A DNA stretch of 64,000 nucleotides. Source: Muribaculaceae bacterium (GTDB taxonomy: Bacteria > Bacteroidota > Bacteroidia > Bacteroidales > Muribaculaceae). The position numbers and the translations under genes are program-made. The DNA lies in assembly GCA_017651515.1 (NCBI GenBank), contig JAGCCU010000035.1:38711-102710 (forward strand). The letters run 5' to 3'. Shown here piece after piece: positions 1-8,143 of this stretch. Each line of letters opens with the position of its first letter. The stretch's first letter is position 1. The notes under the pieces were generated by a model. That model was given only the letters and a program-made list of their open reading frames with translations. It was not told where the DNA came from and ran no database searches.

Positions 1-1
1 A

Positions 2-712
2 TTCATCATCCCGGCTGTGGCTACCATGGCGATATGTTATTTCAAACCTTGGAAGGCTATGGCTCTCAGCAAGGCTCCGTCATGGAAAGGCATTCTGGTA
101 GCAGTACTGGTCTGCGCCGCATCAATGCCGGCAATGAATTGGCTCGTGGAATGGAACAAAGGCATTGAACTGCCTAAGGCGCTGTCAGGTCTGGAAGAAT
201 GGATGCGCGTCATGGAAGACCAAGGCGAAGCAATTACAAAAAGCATGCTTCATGGCTCTAGCGTGTTCACGCTACTCATAAACCTGCTGGTAGTCGCATT
301 TATTGCCGGACTTAGCGAGGAGATTCTCTTTCGCGGCTCCATGCAGCGCATTCTCACTCTGAGCGGCCGTAACGTGCATTATGCCATCTGGTTGGTAGCC
401 ATCGTGTTCAGCGCCATTCACATGCAGTTCTACGGCTTTGTGCCGCGCATGCTGCTGGGAGCATGGAACGGTTACCTGCTGGTGTGGACGCGCTCGCTGT
501 GGGTACCCATCATTGCACATACTCTCAATAACGGCATTGTGGTAGTTGCAACTTGGCTCGACTCGCGCGGCATTATATCGGGTGAAGAAGTGGACACCAT
601 AGGAATACCCGCCGATGCTTCTTTCCCTTGGCTCGCCATGTGCAGCGCTTTAGTGACAATAATCTTGATTATTGTCTTTAGAAAATGGATTTTGAAAAAT
701 AATGGCAACTAA
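2..712 (+). CDS. CPBP family intramembrane metalloprotease, 5' end outside the window
   Basis: The reading frame is open to the left edge, so the true start lies upstream; GTG at 17 and ATG at 26 are only internal candidates. Numbering from 17, the CPBP (Abi, CAAX-protease-like) motifs are visible: EEILFR at about 101-106 (EExxxR), FSAIH at 131-135 (FxxxH) and HTLNN at 168-172 (HxxxN). Several hydrophobic segments fit a multi-pass inner-membrane protein. CPBP members cleave or process membrane substrates; in bacteria some give bacteriocin immunity, but the substrate here cannot be told. A promoter precedes the next gene at 739, so this looks like the last gene of its own unit. Confidence 0.85.
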   Translation, partial: FIIPAVATMAICYFKPWKAMALSKAPSWKGILVAVLVCAASMPAMNWLVEWNKGIELPKALSGLEEWMRVMEDQGEAITKSMLHGSSVFTLLINLLVVAFIAGLSEEILFRGSMQRILTLSGRNVHYAIWLVAIVFSAIHMQFYGFVPRMLLGAWNGYLLVWTRSLWVPIIAHTLNNGIVVVATWLDSRGIISGEEVDTIGIPADASFPWLAMCSALVTIILIIVFRKWILKNNGN

Positions 713-738
713 AACGTAATTAATTGCATTTTTTTCTA

Positions 739-746
739 TAACTTTG
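739..746 (+). promoter_or_regulatory. Bacteroidota -7 box upstream of sppA
   Basis: TAACTTTG fits the phylum consensus TAnnTTTG and lies about 85 bp before the sppA start. No clear -33 TTTG is seen at the expected 19-21 bp distance, so only the -7 element is called. Confidence 0.5.
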
Positions 747-831
747 TAAGTTGGTGACATCCGAAACAAGAAGTCGGTTTTATATCACTAAAGAAACATT
801 TGATAATTAACCAATTAAGCATATTTGCCTT

Positions 832-2628
832 ATGATGAAGAAATTTTTATTGATCGTCTGCGGTTCTTTCGTAGGTGTTTTTTTGGCGCTGACAGTATTT
901 GTAATTTCATCAATTATTCTCAGCATTGCCATGATGAGCATGGGCGGCAAGATGAGTAACGTGTCAACCTCAGTTAGTGACAATTCGATACTTAACATTG
1001 AATTGTCGGGAGATATCAACGAGCGAGACCAAGCTGCCGAAGTAAGCCCCATGGCCCTCATGACTGGCGGTGGCATAGAAAAAGGCTTGGCGCTCAACGT
1101 GCTTGTCGCTGCCATAGAAAATGCTAAGGAGAACAAGAATGTGAAAGGCATCTACCTGAAGTGCAAAGGGGCCTATGCTGCTCCCGCCACTCGTGAACAA
1201 CTGCGTGCCGCATTGAAACGATTCAAACAGAGCGGCAAGTGGATATATGCCTACGGCTACGAAGGTTTTTCCCAGGGTGATTACTACCTTGCCAGCGTTG
1301 CCGACAGTATCTTCATCAATCCCGAAGGTGCAATAGAACTCCATGGTTTAGCTTCGGCAACTCCCTACTACAAGAAACTTCTCGATAATATCGGAGTGAA
1401 AATGCAAGTAATACGCGTGGGTTCTTTCAAGAGCGCCGTGGAACCATATATGCTCGAAAACATGAGCGATGCTAATCGCCTGCAGCAAGAAGTGTACATG
1501 GGCAGCATCTGGAAGACTATGATTGACAGCATAGCAGCCGATCGCGAGATGACTGCCGATCAGCTCAATCAGATTGCCGACAGCGTTGTGCTCACGATGC
1601 CTACGGACACCCTTTTGAAACTTCATCTAGTTGACAAGGTGCTTTACAAGCATGATATGGAAAAAACTCTCAAGTTGCTCACTAAGATTGACGAGGACGA
1701 AGACCTGAAGTTTGTCTCTCCCGAGGACCTTGCTCCAAATGTGGAGAATGAGGCCAGCGGTGACAAGATTGCCGTGCTCTATGCTTGCGGCGAAATTGAT
1801 GGTTCGGGAGGGCTTTTGAGCGATGGAACCGGCATCGACACCGAGAGCATGAGCGAGGAAATCAGAAAACTCCAGAAAGACGATGATGTCAAGGGACTTG
1901 TACTTCGTGTCAACTCACCTGGTGGCAGTGCCTTCGGTAGCGAGCAGATGTGGAAAGCACTCGACGAGTTCAAGAAATCAGGCAAGCCTTTTGCTGTGTC
2001 GATGAGCGACTATGCTGCTTCGGGTGGTTACTATATCTCGAGTGGTGCCGACCGCATATTTGCCGAGCGCACCACAATCACAGGCTCGATTGGCATCTTC
2101 GGCATGATACCTTCATATGAGGGCGTCATCAAAAACAAGTTAGGAGTGAATGTCGAAGTGGTTAAGACCAACGAAAATGCCGACATGGGCGTGATGGGCA
2201 AGGATCTCACCCCCGTCCAGCTGGCAGCCTTGCAGAATATGGTCAACAGGGGCTATGACCTGTTCACCAAGCGTTGTGCCGACGGTCGCCACGTCACTCA
2301 AGACAGCATCAAGCACATAGCCGAAGGACGAGTATGGGACGGTGTATCTGCTCTTCAGCGTGGCCTGGTGGATGAAATTGGCAGCCTAGATGCAGCTGTG
2401 AAGTGGGTAGCTAAAAAAGCAGGTCTTAAAGAAGGCAAATATAAGAGCCAGAACTATCCAGCAATAGAACCCAACTGGCGCGATATATTCAGCCAATACA
2501 TGACTATGCACTACGAGGCCAAGCTCAAGGGCGAGATGGGCGTATTCTATGAGTACCACAAGAAACTCATGAACATCCTGAACCGCGACCACATACTGTG
2601 CATCCTCGAGACCGAACTTCTAGACTAA
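832..2628 (+). CDS. sppA: Signal peptide peptidase SppA, 67 kDa type
   Basis: A membrane-anchored Ser/Lys protease that degrades leftover signal peptides in the cytoplasmic membrane. The 598-residue length matches the double-domain (67K) form. One N-terminal transmembrane segment spans roughly residues 4-35. The catalytic dyad is visible: the lysine in VGSFKSAVEPY (about K200) from the first domain and the serine in YAASGGYYISSGADR (about S397) from the second, at positions close to K209/S409 of the E. coli enzyme. The C-terminal domain also has the NSPGGSAFGSEQ oxyanion-type loop. ATGATG at 832/835 gives two adjacent possible starts. It is followed after 27 bp by lpxK, an order common in Bacteroidales. 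Confidence 0.95.
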   Translation: MMKKFLLIVCGSFVGVFLALTVFVISSIILSIAMMSMGGKMSNVSTSVSDNSILNIELSGDINERDQAAEVSPMALMTGGGIEKGLALNVLVAAIENAKENKNVKGIYLKCKGAYAAPATREQLRAALKRFKQSGKWIYAYGYEGFSQGDYYLASVADSIFINPEGAIELHGLASATPYYKKLLDNIGVKMQVIRVGSFKSAVEPYMLENMSDANRLQQEVYMGSIWKTMIDSIAADREMTADQLNQIADSVVLTMPTDTLLKLHLVDKVLYKHDMEKTLKLLTKIDEDEDLKFVSPEDLAPNVENEASGDKIAVLYACGEIDGSGGLLSDGTGIDTESMSEEIRKLQKDDDVKGLVLRVNSPGGSAFGSEQMWKALDEFKKSGKPFAVSMSDYAASGGYYISSGADRIFAERTTITGSIGIFGMIPSYEGVIKNKLGVNVEVVKTNENADMGVMGKDLTPVQLAALQNMVNRGYDLFTKRCADGRHVTQDSIKHIAEGRVWDGVSALQRGLVDEIGSLDAAVKWVAKKAGLKEGKYKSQNYPAIEPNWRDIFSQYMTMHYEAKLKGEMGVFYEYHKKLMNILNRDHILCILETELLD

Positions 2629-2655
2629 GTATTCGCAGAATAACAAGTCCATGCA

Positions 2656-3759
2656 GTGATAGATTTCACCAAAATATTAAACAAGCAGCAGCGGAAAACC
2701 ATTCTCACCTGCATTCTCACGCCATTCTCCTGGCTCTATGGTGCAGGTGTCTGGTTACGAAACTTCGCCTACGACCACATAATCAAGGCCGAAAGTTTCG
2801 ACGTGCCTGTCGTTTCGGTTGGAAACATCACTGTAGGAGGAACTGGAAAGACTCCGCATGTGGAACATATCGTGGAATCTTTGTGCAGGCGATACAATAT
2901 AGGTGTGTTGAGCAGAGGATATAAGCGAACGACACGAGGCTTCATACTGGCCACCGACTCATTATCGCCACGCGATATCGGCGACGAACCGTACCAAATA
3001 TACCACAAGTTCAACGGACTAATCACACTAGCAGTGTGCGAAAGTCGCAAGACTGGTATCCGCGAGATGCTGCGCATCAATCCCGAGATAAACCTTTTTG
3101 TGCTTGACGACGCTTTCCAGCATCGCGCCATCAAACCTAAGGTGAACATCGTTCTTGTCGATTTCAACCGTCCGCCTTTTGAAGACCAACTGATGCCGTT
3201 GGGTACGTTGCGTGAACCCAAGCATCGCTTGCTTCAGAGCGACATGGTGGTAGTGACGAAGTGTCCTACTGATATTTCGCCGGTGAACATTCGCATGTTC
3301 AAGGAAAACCTTGACTTGTTCCCATCAACAGGACTGTATTTCTCGCGCATCCTCTATGCCGACCCAGTGCCGGTGTTTCCAGTGCCACGTCCACAACTAT
3401 CATCGTTGGGTTGGCTCACGACTGACGACACCATTCTCTGTGTCACCGGAATCGCCAATGCCAGACCCTTGGTCAGATACCTGAGGCAGTTCAATGCACC
3501 GGTTCGGGTAATCCACTATGACGACCACCACTATTTCTCGCGTAAGGACTTCGACTTCATCTTCTCCGAGTTTGAGAAAATGGATGGGCAACGGAAATTC
3601 ATCATCACGACTGAGAAAGATTCCGTGAGAATTCTCAACAATCCTTACTACCCTCCCACAATGCGAGACATCATCTTCTACATCCCAATTAAAGTTGGAT
3701 TCCTGGACTACGAGAATCGCGACTTCATCACCGACATCATCAAAAAAGCAGAAGAATGA
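2656..3759 (+). CDS. lpxK: Tetraacyldisaccharide 4'-kinase LpxK (lipid A biosynthesis)
   Basis: Phosphorylates the 4' position of the lipid A disaccharide precursor at the inner face of the cytoplasmic membrane. The 367-residue protein has an N-terminal hydrophobic helix (about 15-40) and the family's P-loop VGNITVGGTGKTPH at about 55-68, followed by SRGYKR and DDAFQHR motifs typical of LpxK. The start is GTG at 2656: the nearby ATG at 2651 runs into TGA after one codon, and no other in-frame ATG precedes the conserved N-terminus. The gene lies 27 bp after sppA and 67 bp before the nucleoside phosphorylase, all on one strand. Confidence 0.94.
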   Translation: MIDFTKILNKQQRKTILTCILTPFSWLYGAGVWLRNFAYDHIIKAESFDVPVVSVGNITVGGTGKTPHVEHIVESLCRRYNIGVLSRGYKRTTRGFILATDSLSPRDIGDEPYQIYHKFNGLITLAVCESRKTGIREMLRINPEINLFVLDDAFQHRAIKPKVNIVLVDFNRPPFEDQLMPLGTLREPKHRLLQSDMVVVTKCPTDISPVNIRMFKENLDLFPSTGLYFSRILYADPVPVFPVPRPQLSSLGWLTTDDTILCVTGIANARPLVRYLRQFNAPVRVIHYDDHHYFSRKDFDFIFSEFEKMDGQRKFIITTEKDSVRILNNPYYPPTMRDIIFYIPIKVGFLDYENRDFITDIIKKAEE

Positions 3760-3826
3760 CTTCTCAACGACAACCAAGTTCGAACACACCATTTTAGCCT
3801 AAAAAATAAAATTCTATAATACCCGC

Positions 3827-4666
3827 ATGGAACAGAATATCAATTGGCTGGAACGCATCAACGAAACCGCAGCCTATATACGCAATCGTGTCGGAAAGAC
3901 TCCTCGTACAGCAATCATTCTTGGCACCGGACTTGGAGAACTTGTAAACCACATTGACATTCAAATGGCTATCCCTTACGAGGAAATTCCCAATTTCCCA
4001 GTGTCTACCGTCGAAGGACACAAGGGCCAACTCATATTCGGTAATCTAGGAAACAAATATGTCATGGCCATGCAAGGACGGTTCCACTACTATGAGGGAT
4101 ACTCGATGAAGGAGAGTACGTTTCCTGTGCGCGTTATGAGAGAGCTTGGCGTGAAAACTCTTTTCGTCAGCAATGCAGCAGGAGGAATGAACCCTGAATT
4201 TCGCGTTGGAGACCTGATGATCATCACCGACCATATAAATCTCTTCCCCGACCACCCCTTGCGCGGCAAGAACTATAAAGAGCTGGGCGAACGGTTTCCG
4301 GCTATGAACGAAGCTTACAGCCCTAGGCTGATTAAGAAAGCAAAAGAAATTGCTGAAGAAAACAGCATCCGTCTTATGGAAGGCGTGTATGTTGGCACAC
4401 AAGGGCCCACCTTCGAGACTCCTGCCGAATACCGTTTCTTCTACCGCATCGGCGGCGATGCTGTGGGCATGAGCACGGTGCCTGAAGTCATCGTGGCTTG
4501 TCATGGAGGCATGGAAGTGTTCGGCATGAGCGTGATCACTGATCTCGGCGGCGAGGGCATTGCTCCCGACGTGTCTCACGAAGAAGTGCAGGAGGCTGCT
4601 GCAAAGGCCCAGCCCATCATGTCGTTCATCATGCAAGAACTGATCAACCAGTTTGACGAACTCTGA
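3827..4666 (+). CDS. Purine nucleoside phosphorylase, trimeric PNP type
   Basis: Catalyses phosphorolysis of purine nucleosides to free base and ribose-1-phosphate for purine salvage. At 279 residues it has the trimeric (mammalian-like) PNP signature: ILGTGLGEL near residue 31, GRFHYYEGY at 84-92, SNAAGGMNPEF at 115-125, GTQGPTFETPAE at 190-201 and GMSTVPEVIVA near 214. Glu201 aligns with human E201, the base-binding glutamate. The residue matching human N243 is an aspartate here (SVITD, about D239), which may affect the choice between 6-oxo and 6-amino purines. It lies between lpxK and thiL, 29 bp before the latter. Confidence 0.94.
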   Translation: MEQNINWLERINETAAYIRNRVGKTPRTAIILGTGLGELVNHIDIQMAIPYEEIPNFPVSTVEGHKGQLIFGNLGNKYVMAMQGRFHYYEGYSMKESTFPVRVMRELGVKTLFVSNAAGGMNPEFRVGDLMIITDHINLFPDHPLRGKNYKELGERFPAMNEAYSPRLIKKAKEIAEENSIRLMEGVYVGTQGPTFETPAEYRFFYRIGGDAVGMSTVPEVIVACHGGMEVFGMSVITDLGGEGIAPDVSHEEVQEAAAKAQPIMSFIMQELINQFDEL

Positions 4667-4695
4667 TCGTAGCAACCATCTATACATCGACAACA

Positions 4696-5724
4696 ATGCA
4701 GGAGACAGAAATTTCCACCCTGGGTGAATTCGGACTCATCGAACGCCTTACAAAAAACTTCGACTTAAAGAACGACAGCACCAAGCTGGGAGTCGGTGAT
4801 GACTGCGCCGTTATCAAGTATGACGACGACAAATGCACGTTGGTCACCACCGATCTGCTGCTAGAAGGCATACACTTCGACCTCACTTATGTGCCTCTCA
4901 TGCATCTGGGATATAAAGCGGTGGTGGTCAACCTGAGCGACATCGTGGCAATGAACGGCACGCCACGGCAGATAACCGTATCGCTGGGAATCAGCAAGCG
5001 GTTCACCCTTGAACACATCGAGCAGCTTTATGCCGGCATACGCCAGGCTTGCGTGGACTATGGAGTCGACCTGGTGGGGGGCGACACCAGCGCATCGGTA
5101 ACAGGACTCATAATCAGCATCACCTGCACAGGAGAAGCCCGCAACGAAGATATCATCTATCGCAACGGAGCACATGACACCGACCTCGTGTGCGTGAGCG
5201 GTGACCTGGGGGCGGCCTACATGGGATTGCAACTGCTTGAACGTGAGCGCGTAGCCTCGAAGGGCATCAAAGATTTCCAGCCCGACTTCGCCGGACGCGA
5301 GTATCTGCTTCAGCGTCAACTGAAACCTGAAGCCCGTGTCGATGTGCTTGAAGAGATGCGACAACTAGGCATTCGACCCACGGCGATGATGGACGTTAGC
5401 GATGGACTATCGAGCGAACTGCTGCACATCTGTAAGGCAAGCGGAACGGGATGCAGGGTCTATGAAGACCGCATACCCATCGACTACCAGACAGCAAGCA
5501 TGGCCGAGGAACTGAACATGAACCTCGTCACAGCAGCGATGAATGGTGGCGAAGACTACGAACTATTGTTTACCGTTCCTCTCACTGACCACGAGAAAGT
5601 GCAGCAGATGAAGACGGCGCGAATGATTGGCTACATCACTAAGCCAGACTTGGGTGCCTACATGATTACACGCGATGATGCCGAGATAGAAATCCGAGCT
5701 CAGGGATGGAATGCCTTTTCCTGA
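4696..5724 (+). CDS. thiL: Thiamine-monophosphate kinase ThiL
   Basis: Phosphorylates thiamine monophosphate to the active cofactor thiamine diphosphate in the cytoplasm. The 342-residue protein carries the AIR-synthase/ThiL-type motifs: LGEFGLIERL at the N-terminus, GVGDDCAVI (metal and ATP binding), LVTTDLLLEGIHFD, a VVNLSDIVAMNGTP loop and GGDTSAS. The later DVSDGLSSELLHI and NGGEDYELLFTV segments are typical of the C-terminal half. It is the last gene of the sppA-lpxK-PNP-thiL series; the next gene on the right is on the other strand. Confidence 0.95.
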   Translation: MQETEISTLGEFGLIERLTKNFDLKNDSTKLGVGDDCAVIKYDDDKCTLVTTDLLLEGIHFDLTYVPLMHLGYKAVVVNLSDIVAMNGTPRQITVSLGISKRFTLEHIEQLYAGIRQACVDYGVDLVGGDTSASVTGLIISITCTGEARNEDIIYRNGAHDTDLVCVSGDLGAAYMGLQLLERERVASKGIKDFQPDFAGREYLLQRQLKPEARVDVLEEMRQLGIRPTAMMDVSDGLSSELLHICKASGTGCRVYEDRIPIDYQTASMAEELNMNLVTAAMNGGEDYELLFTVPLTDHEKVQQMKTARMIGYITKPDLGAYMITRDDAEIEIRAQGWNAFS

Positions 5725-5759
5725 GAATAGCGAACACCGCGAATCGTTTTTACAACACC

Positions 5760-5894
5760 TTATTTCCTGTTCTTGCAGTGGCGACCTTTGCCACAGCCGC
5801 AATCACCATGTCCTTTAAACACCTTGGTGAAATGCCATAAGCAAAAGCACAGAGCTATAGCTATGATGAAAAATACCAAAAGAGTCTGAACCAT
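5760..5894 (-). CDS. Small Cys-rich single-pass membrane protein, 44 aa (FeoB-associated-like)
   Basis: A short reading frame with start at 5894 and TAA at 5762-5760. The 44-residue product begins MVQTLLVFFIIAIALCFCLW, one hydrophobic helix, then has a basic tail with the cluster DCGCGKGRHC near residues 31-40. This layout (one membrane helix, then a short CxC...C tail) resembles the FeoB-associated Cys-rich membrane protein family, which may bind Fe or another metal, but no feoB is present in the window. Gene status is supported by a near-perfect promoter on the same strand (5956-5987). It is divergent from the RIC-like di-iron protein gene at 6060, so a shared link to iron or redox stress is possible but unproven. 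Confidence 0.7.
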   Translation of the reverse strand: MVQTLLVFFIIAIALCFCLWHFTKVFKGHGDCGCGKGRHCKNRK

Positions 5895-5955
5895 AACTGT
5901 TGTTTTACCATTATTCAAAATCGGTCAATAGACCGCCAGAAAGATTATCGAGGTG

Positions 5956-5987
5956 CAAATATACTCATTTACATGCAAAAAGTCAAA
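5956..5987 (-). promoter_or_regulatory. Bacteroidota promoter for the 44-aa Cys-rich protein
   Basis: Read on the minus strand, TTTG (5987-5984), a 20-bp spacer and TATATTTG (5963-5956) match the phylum consensus. Transcription would start near 5949, leaving a leader of about 55 nt before the ATG at 5894. Confidence 0.7.
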
Positions 5988-6037
5988 TACAAAGAAATTA
6001 TTGTCACGTATTGATAGAGTGTTTGATTTTTTTGAGT

Positions 6038-6045
6038 TATATTTG
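6038..6045 (+). promoter_or_regulatory. -7 box upstream of the RIC-like gene
   Basis: TATATTTG matches TAnnTTTG and lies 15 bp before the ATG at 6060, giving a very short leader. A TTG at 6011-6013 is 24 bp away, longer than usual, so the -33 element is uncertain. Confidence 0.5.
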
Positions 6046-6059
6046 CAAATTAATCTGTA

Positions 6060-6761
6060 ATGAAGATGAAAGAGATACTATATGACTGCAGTCGCAAGAT
6101 GAGCGAATTGCTGACCGAAGAGCCTGGCCTGATACGCATCCTGCAGCGGGCGGGCATCCCGCTTGGCATCGGTGACGGTTCAATCGGTCAAGTATGCCGC
6201 AAGCACGGGGTGAATCCTGATTTTTTCATGCTCTTGTGCAACATCTACACTCACGAGAACTATGCCCCCACGTTGAGCCGTGTGCTCGAGACACCCATGG
6301 CTCAGCTTGTGCCCTACTTGAAAGCATCGCACGACTACTATGTGAGCAAGCGACTGCCGCACATCGAGCAGCACCTGCACCACATTGCACGGCAGCTACC
6401 TGCGAAAGCAGCAGACGTCTTCATGCGGTTCTTCGAGAGTTACAAACGTGAGGTGACCGACCACTTCGCCCACGAGGAGCAACTGGTCTTCCCTCATGTG
6501 GAAGCGTTGCAGCGCGGAGAAGCCGACACCAATTACAGCATAGCCACTTTCATTGACTCGCACGGGAATCTGGAAGACAAGCTCAACGACCTTGTTCAAA
6601 TCATTTTCAAGTATCTTCCGGGAGCTGTCACCAGCGAAGACTCGGTCGATGTGGTGTATGACATACTGCAGGTCTCGAGCGACCTCAACAAGCACAGCCT
6701 GATAGAGGAGAAAGTGCTGGTCCCCTATGTGAAACACTTAGAGGAGGTGGTATCAAGATGA
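6060..6761 (+). CDS. Hemerythrin-domain di-iron protein, RIC/YtfE-like
   Basis: A 233-residue protein with an N-terminal ScdA/DUF542-like segment (about 10-60) and a C-terminal hemerythrin-like four-helix domain. Likely iron ligands are H91, H105 or H107, H135, E139, H168, H212 and E216, whose spacing closely follows the ligand set of E. coli YtfE. Family members are linked to repair of Fe-S clusters after nitrosative or oxidative damage. An oddity: the Cys-Cys pair usual in DUF542 is replaced by LGIGDG here, so activity may differ. The stop overlaps the start of the LuxR-type gene by 4 bp (ATGA), so the two are translated together. Confidence 0.85.
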   Translation: MKMKEILYDCSRKMSELLTEEPGLIRILQRAGIPLGIGDGSIGQVCRKHGVNPDFFMLLCNIYTHENYAPTLSRVLETPMAQLVPYLKASHDYYVSKRLPHIEQHLHHIARQLPAKAADVFMRFFESYKREVTDHFAHEEQLVFPHVEALQRGEADTNYSIATFIDSHGNLEDKLNDLVQIIFKYLPGAVTSEDSVDVVYDILQVSSDLNKHSLIEEKVLVPYVKHLEEVVSR

Positions 6762-7336
6762 AAACGCGCGTTCTCATAGCTGAGCCAAGCGAAATCATCG
6801 TTGCAGGTCTCGTGCAACTGCTGTCGGAGGTTTCAAGGTTCAAAATCCTCGACCCTGTCACCGACGCATCGATGCTCGACGAGAGAATCATTGCATCGAA
6901 ACCCGACGTGGTGATCGTGAATGCAACGCTCGTGCCGTCGGCCGCATCAGTCCGTACTGACCGAAACATATCGGTAATAGCTCTTGTATATCAATATGTG
7001 GAACAACTGCATCTGCGGAGATTCGATGCCGTGATCGACATTCGCGAAAGCCGCGCCTCGATAGTCGAAACAATTATCGAAGCAACAAAGACGCAGACGC
7101 AACACGACGGTGACAACACAACCAACTACGAACTGTCGAAGCGAGAGACGGCGGTGCTTGTGCTGGTTGCCAAAGGCCTCACCAACAAGGAAATTGCCGA
7201 ACAACTCAATGTATCGCCACACACAGTGATGAGCCATCGCAAGAACATCGTTCACAAGACTGGCATAAAGAGTGTAGCAGGCCTAACGGTATATGCCATG
7301 CTCAACAACCTCATTGACGAGAGCACGCTGCTGTGA
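6758..7336 (+). CDS. LuxR-family regulator with degenerate receiver domain
   Basis: A 192-residue DNA-binding protein with an N-terminal receiver-like domain (about 1-110) and a C-terminal LuxR/GerE helix-turn-helix (about 128-190; motif LTNKEIAEQLNVSPHTV). The position that normally holds the phosphorylated aspartate is Asn55 (DVVIVN), and the acidic pocket near residue 9 is reduced to a single Glu, so ordinary phosphorelay control is unlikely. It overlaps the RIC-like gene by 4 bp, which suggests that it responds to the same stress or controls that operon. A paralog with the same kind of defect lies at 26276-26869. No kinase gene is adjacent. Confidence 0.88.
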   Translation: MKTRVLIAEPSEIIVAGLVQLLSEVSRFKILDPVTDASMLDERIIASKPDVVIVNATLVPSAASVRTDRNISVIALVYQYVEQLHLRRFDAVIDIRESRASIVETIIEATKTQTQHDGDNTTNYELSKRETAVLVLVAKGLTNKEIAEQLNVSPHTVMSHRKNIVHKTGIKSVAGLTVYAMLNNLIDESTLL

Positions 7337-7373
7337 TAATAAGATAACTGACAACTAATTACTGACAACTGAC

Positions 7374-8117
7374 ATGATACGTTCACTCAACAGCTTCGGA
7401 AACTATTGCATGTTTCTATGGCGCACCATAGGCATTCCGGAAAAATGGCGCGAATTCATCAAGCGCTATCTGAACGAAATGACAAAACTGGGCATTGACT
7501 CAATACCCCTCATTATCATCGTTTCGCTTTTCATTGGCTCGCTCTGCACGATTCTCATCAAGCTGAACATAACTAACCCGTTGCTTCCACGCTATGCCGT
7601 AGGTATGACAACACGAGAAATTATCCTGCTGGAGTTCTCGTCTTCTATCCTATGTCTAATCTTGTCGGGCAAAATAGGAAGCAACATCGCCAGCGAAATA
7701 GGTACAATGCGGGTCACCGAGCAGATTGATGCCCTCGACATCATGGGCATCAACTCGGCCAATTTCCTCGTCATGCCCAAGATTGCTGGACTAGTGACCA
7801 TAATGCCGTTTCTGGTTATCATATGCATGGGGACTAGCCTCTTTGGAGGTTACCTGATTTGCGTTCTTACAGGCATCGTGAGCACCGACACATATATCTA
7901 TGGCATTCAGACGATGTTCATCGAATGGTATGTGTGGTTTGCGCTCATCAAGTCGTTATTCTTCGCATTTATCATATCCAGCATATCGGCCTATTATGGC
8001 TATACAGTCCAGGGCGGTTCGACCGATGTCGGCAAGGCCAGCACTGACGCAGTAGTGATGAGCAACATCATGATTCTGCTTGTTGACGTTGTCCTTACCA
8101 AACTGATGCTCCAATAA
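7374..8117 (+). CDS. mlaE: MlaE-family ABC transporter permease
   Basis: A 247-residue inner-membrane permease of the MlaE/YrbE family, which moves phospholipids or other lipids between the inner and outer membranes to keep the outer leaflet asymmetric. Several hydrophobic helices are visible, with the family region KIGSNIASEIGTMRVTEQID and the following DALDIMGI near the middle. The matching ATPase follows after 26 bp. The usual third partner, a periplasmic MCE-domain protein (MlaD), is not in the adjacent genes, so it must be encoded elsewhere. Confidence 0.93.
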   Translation: MIRSLNSFGNYCMFLWRTIGIPEKWREFIKRYLNEMTKLGIDSIPLIIIVSLFIGSLCTILIKLNITNPLLPRYAVGMTTREIILLEFSSSILCLILSGKIGSNIASEIGTMRVTEQIDALDIMGINSANFLVMPKIAGLVTIMPFLVIICMGTSLFGGYLICVLTGIVSTDTYIYGIQTMFIEWYVWFALIKSLFFAFIISSISAYYGYTVQGGSTDVGKASTDAVVMSNIMILLVDVVLTKLMLQ

Positions 8118-8143
8118 CAAAGAACCTAAAACCAACAACAATA

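Noticed and set aside
5900-6085. A 61-codon plus-strand frame before the RIC-like gene
   Set aside because: It spans the promoter regions, has no recognisable domain and overlaps the RIC-like start.
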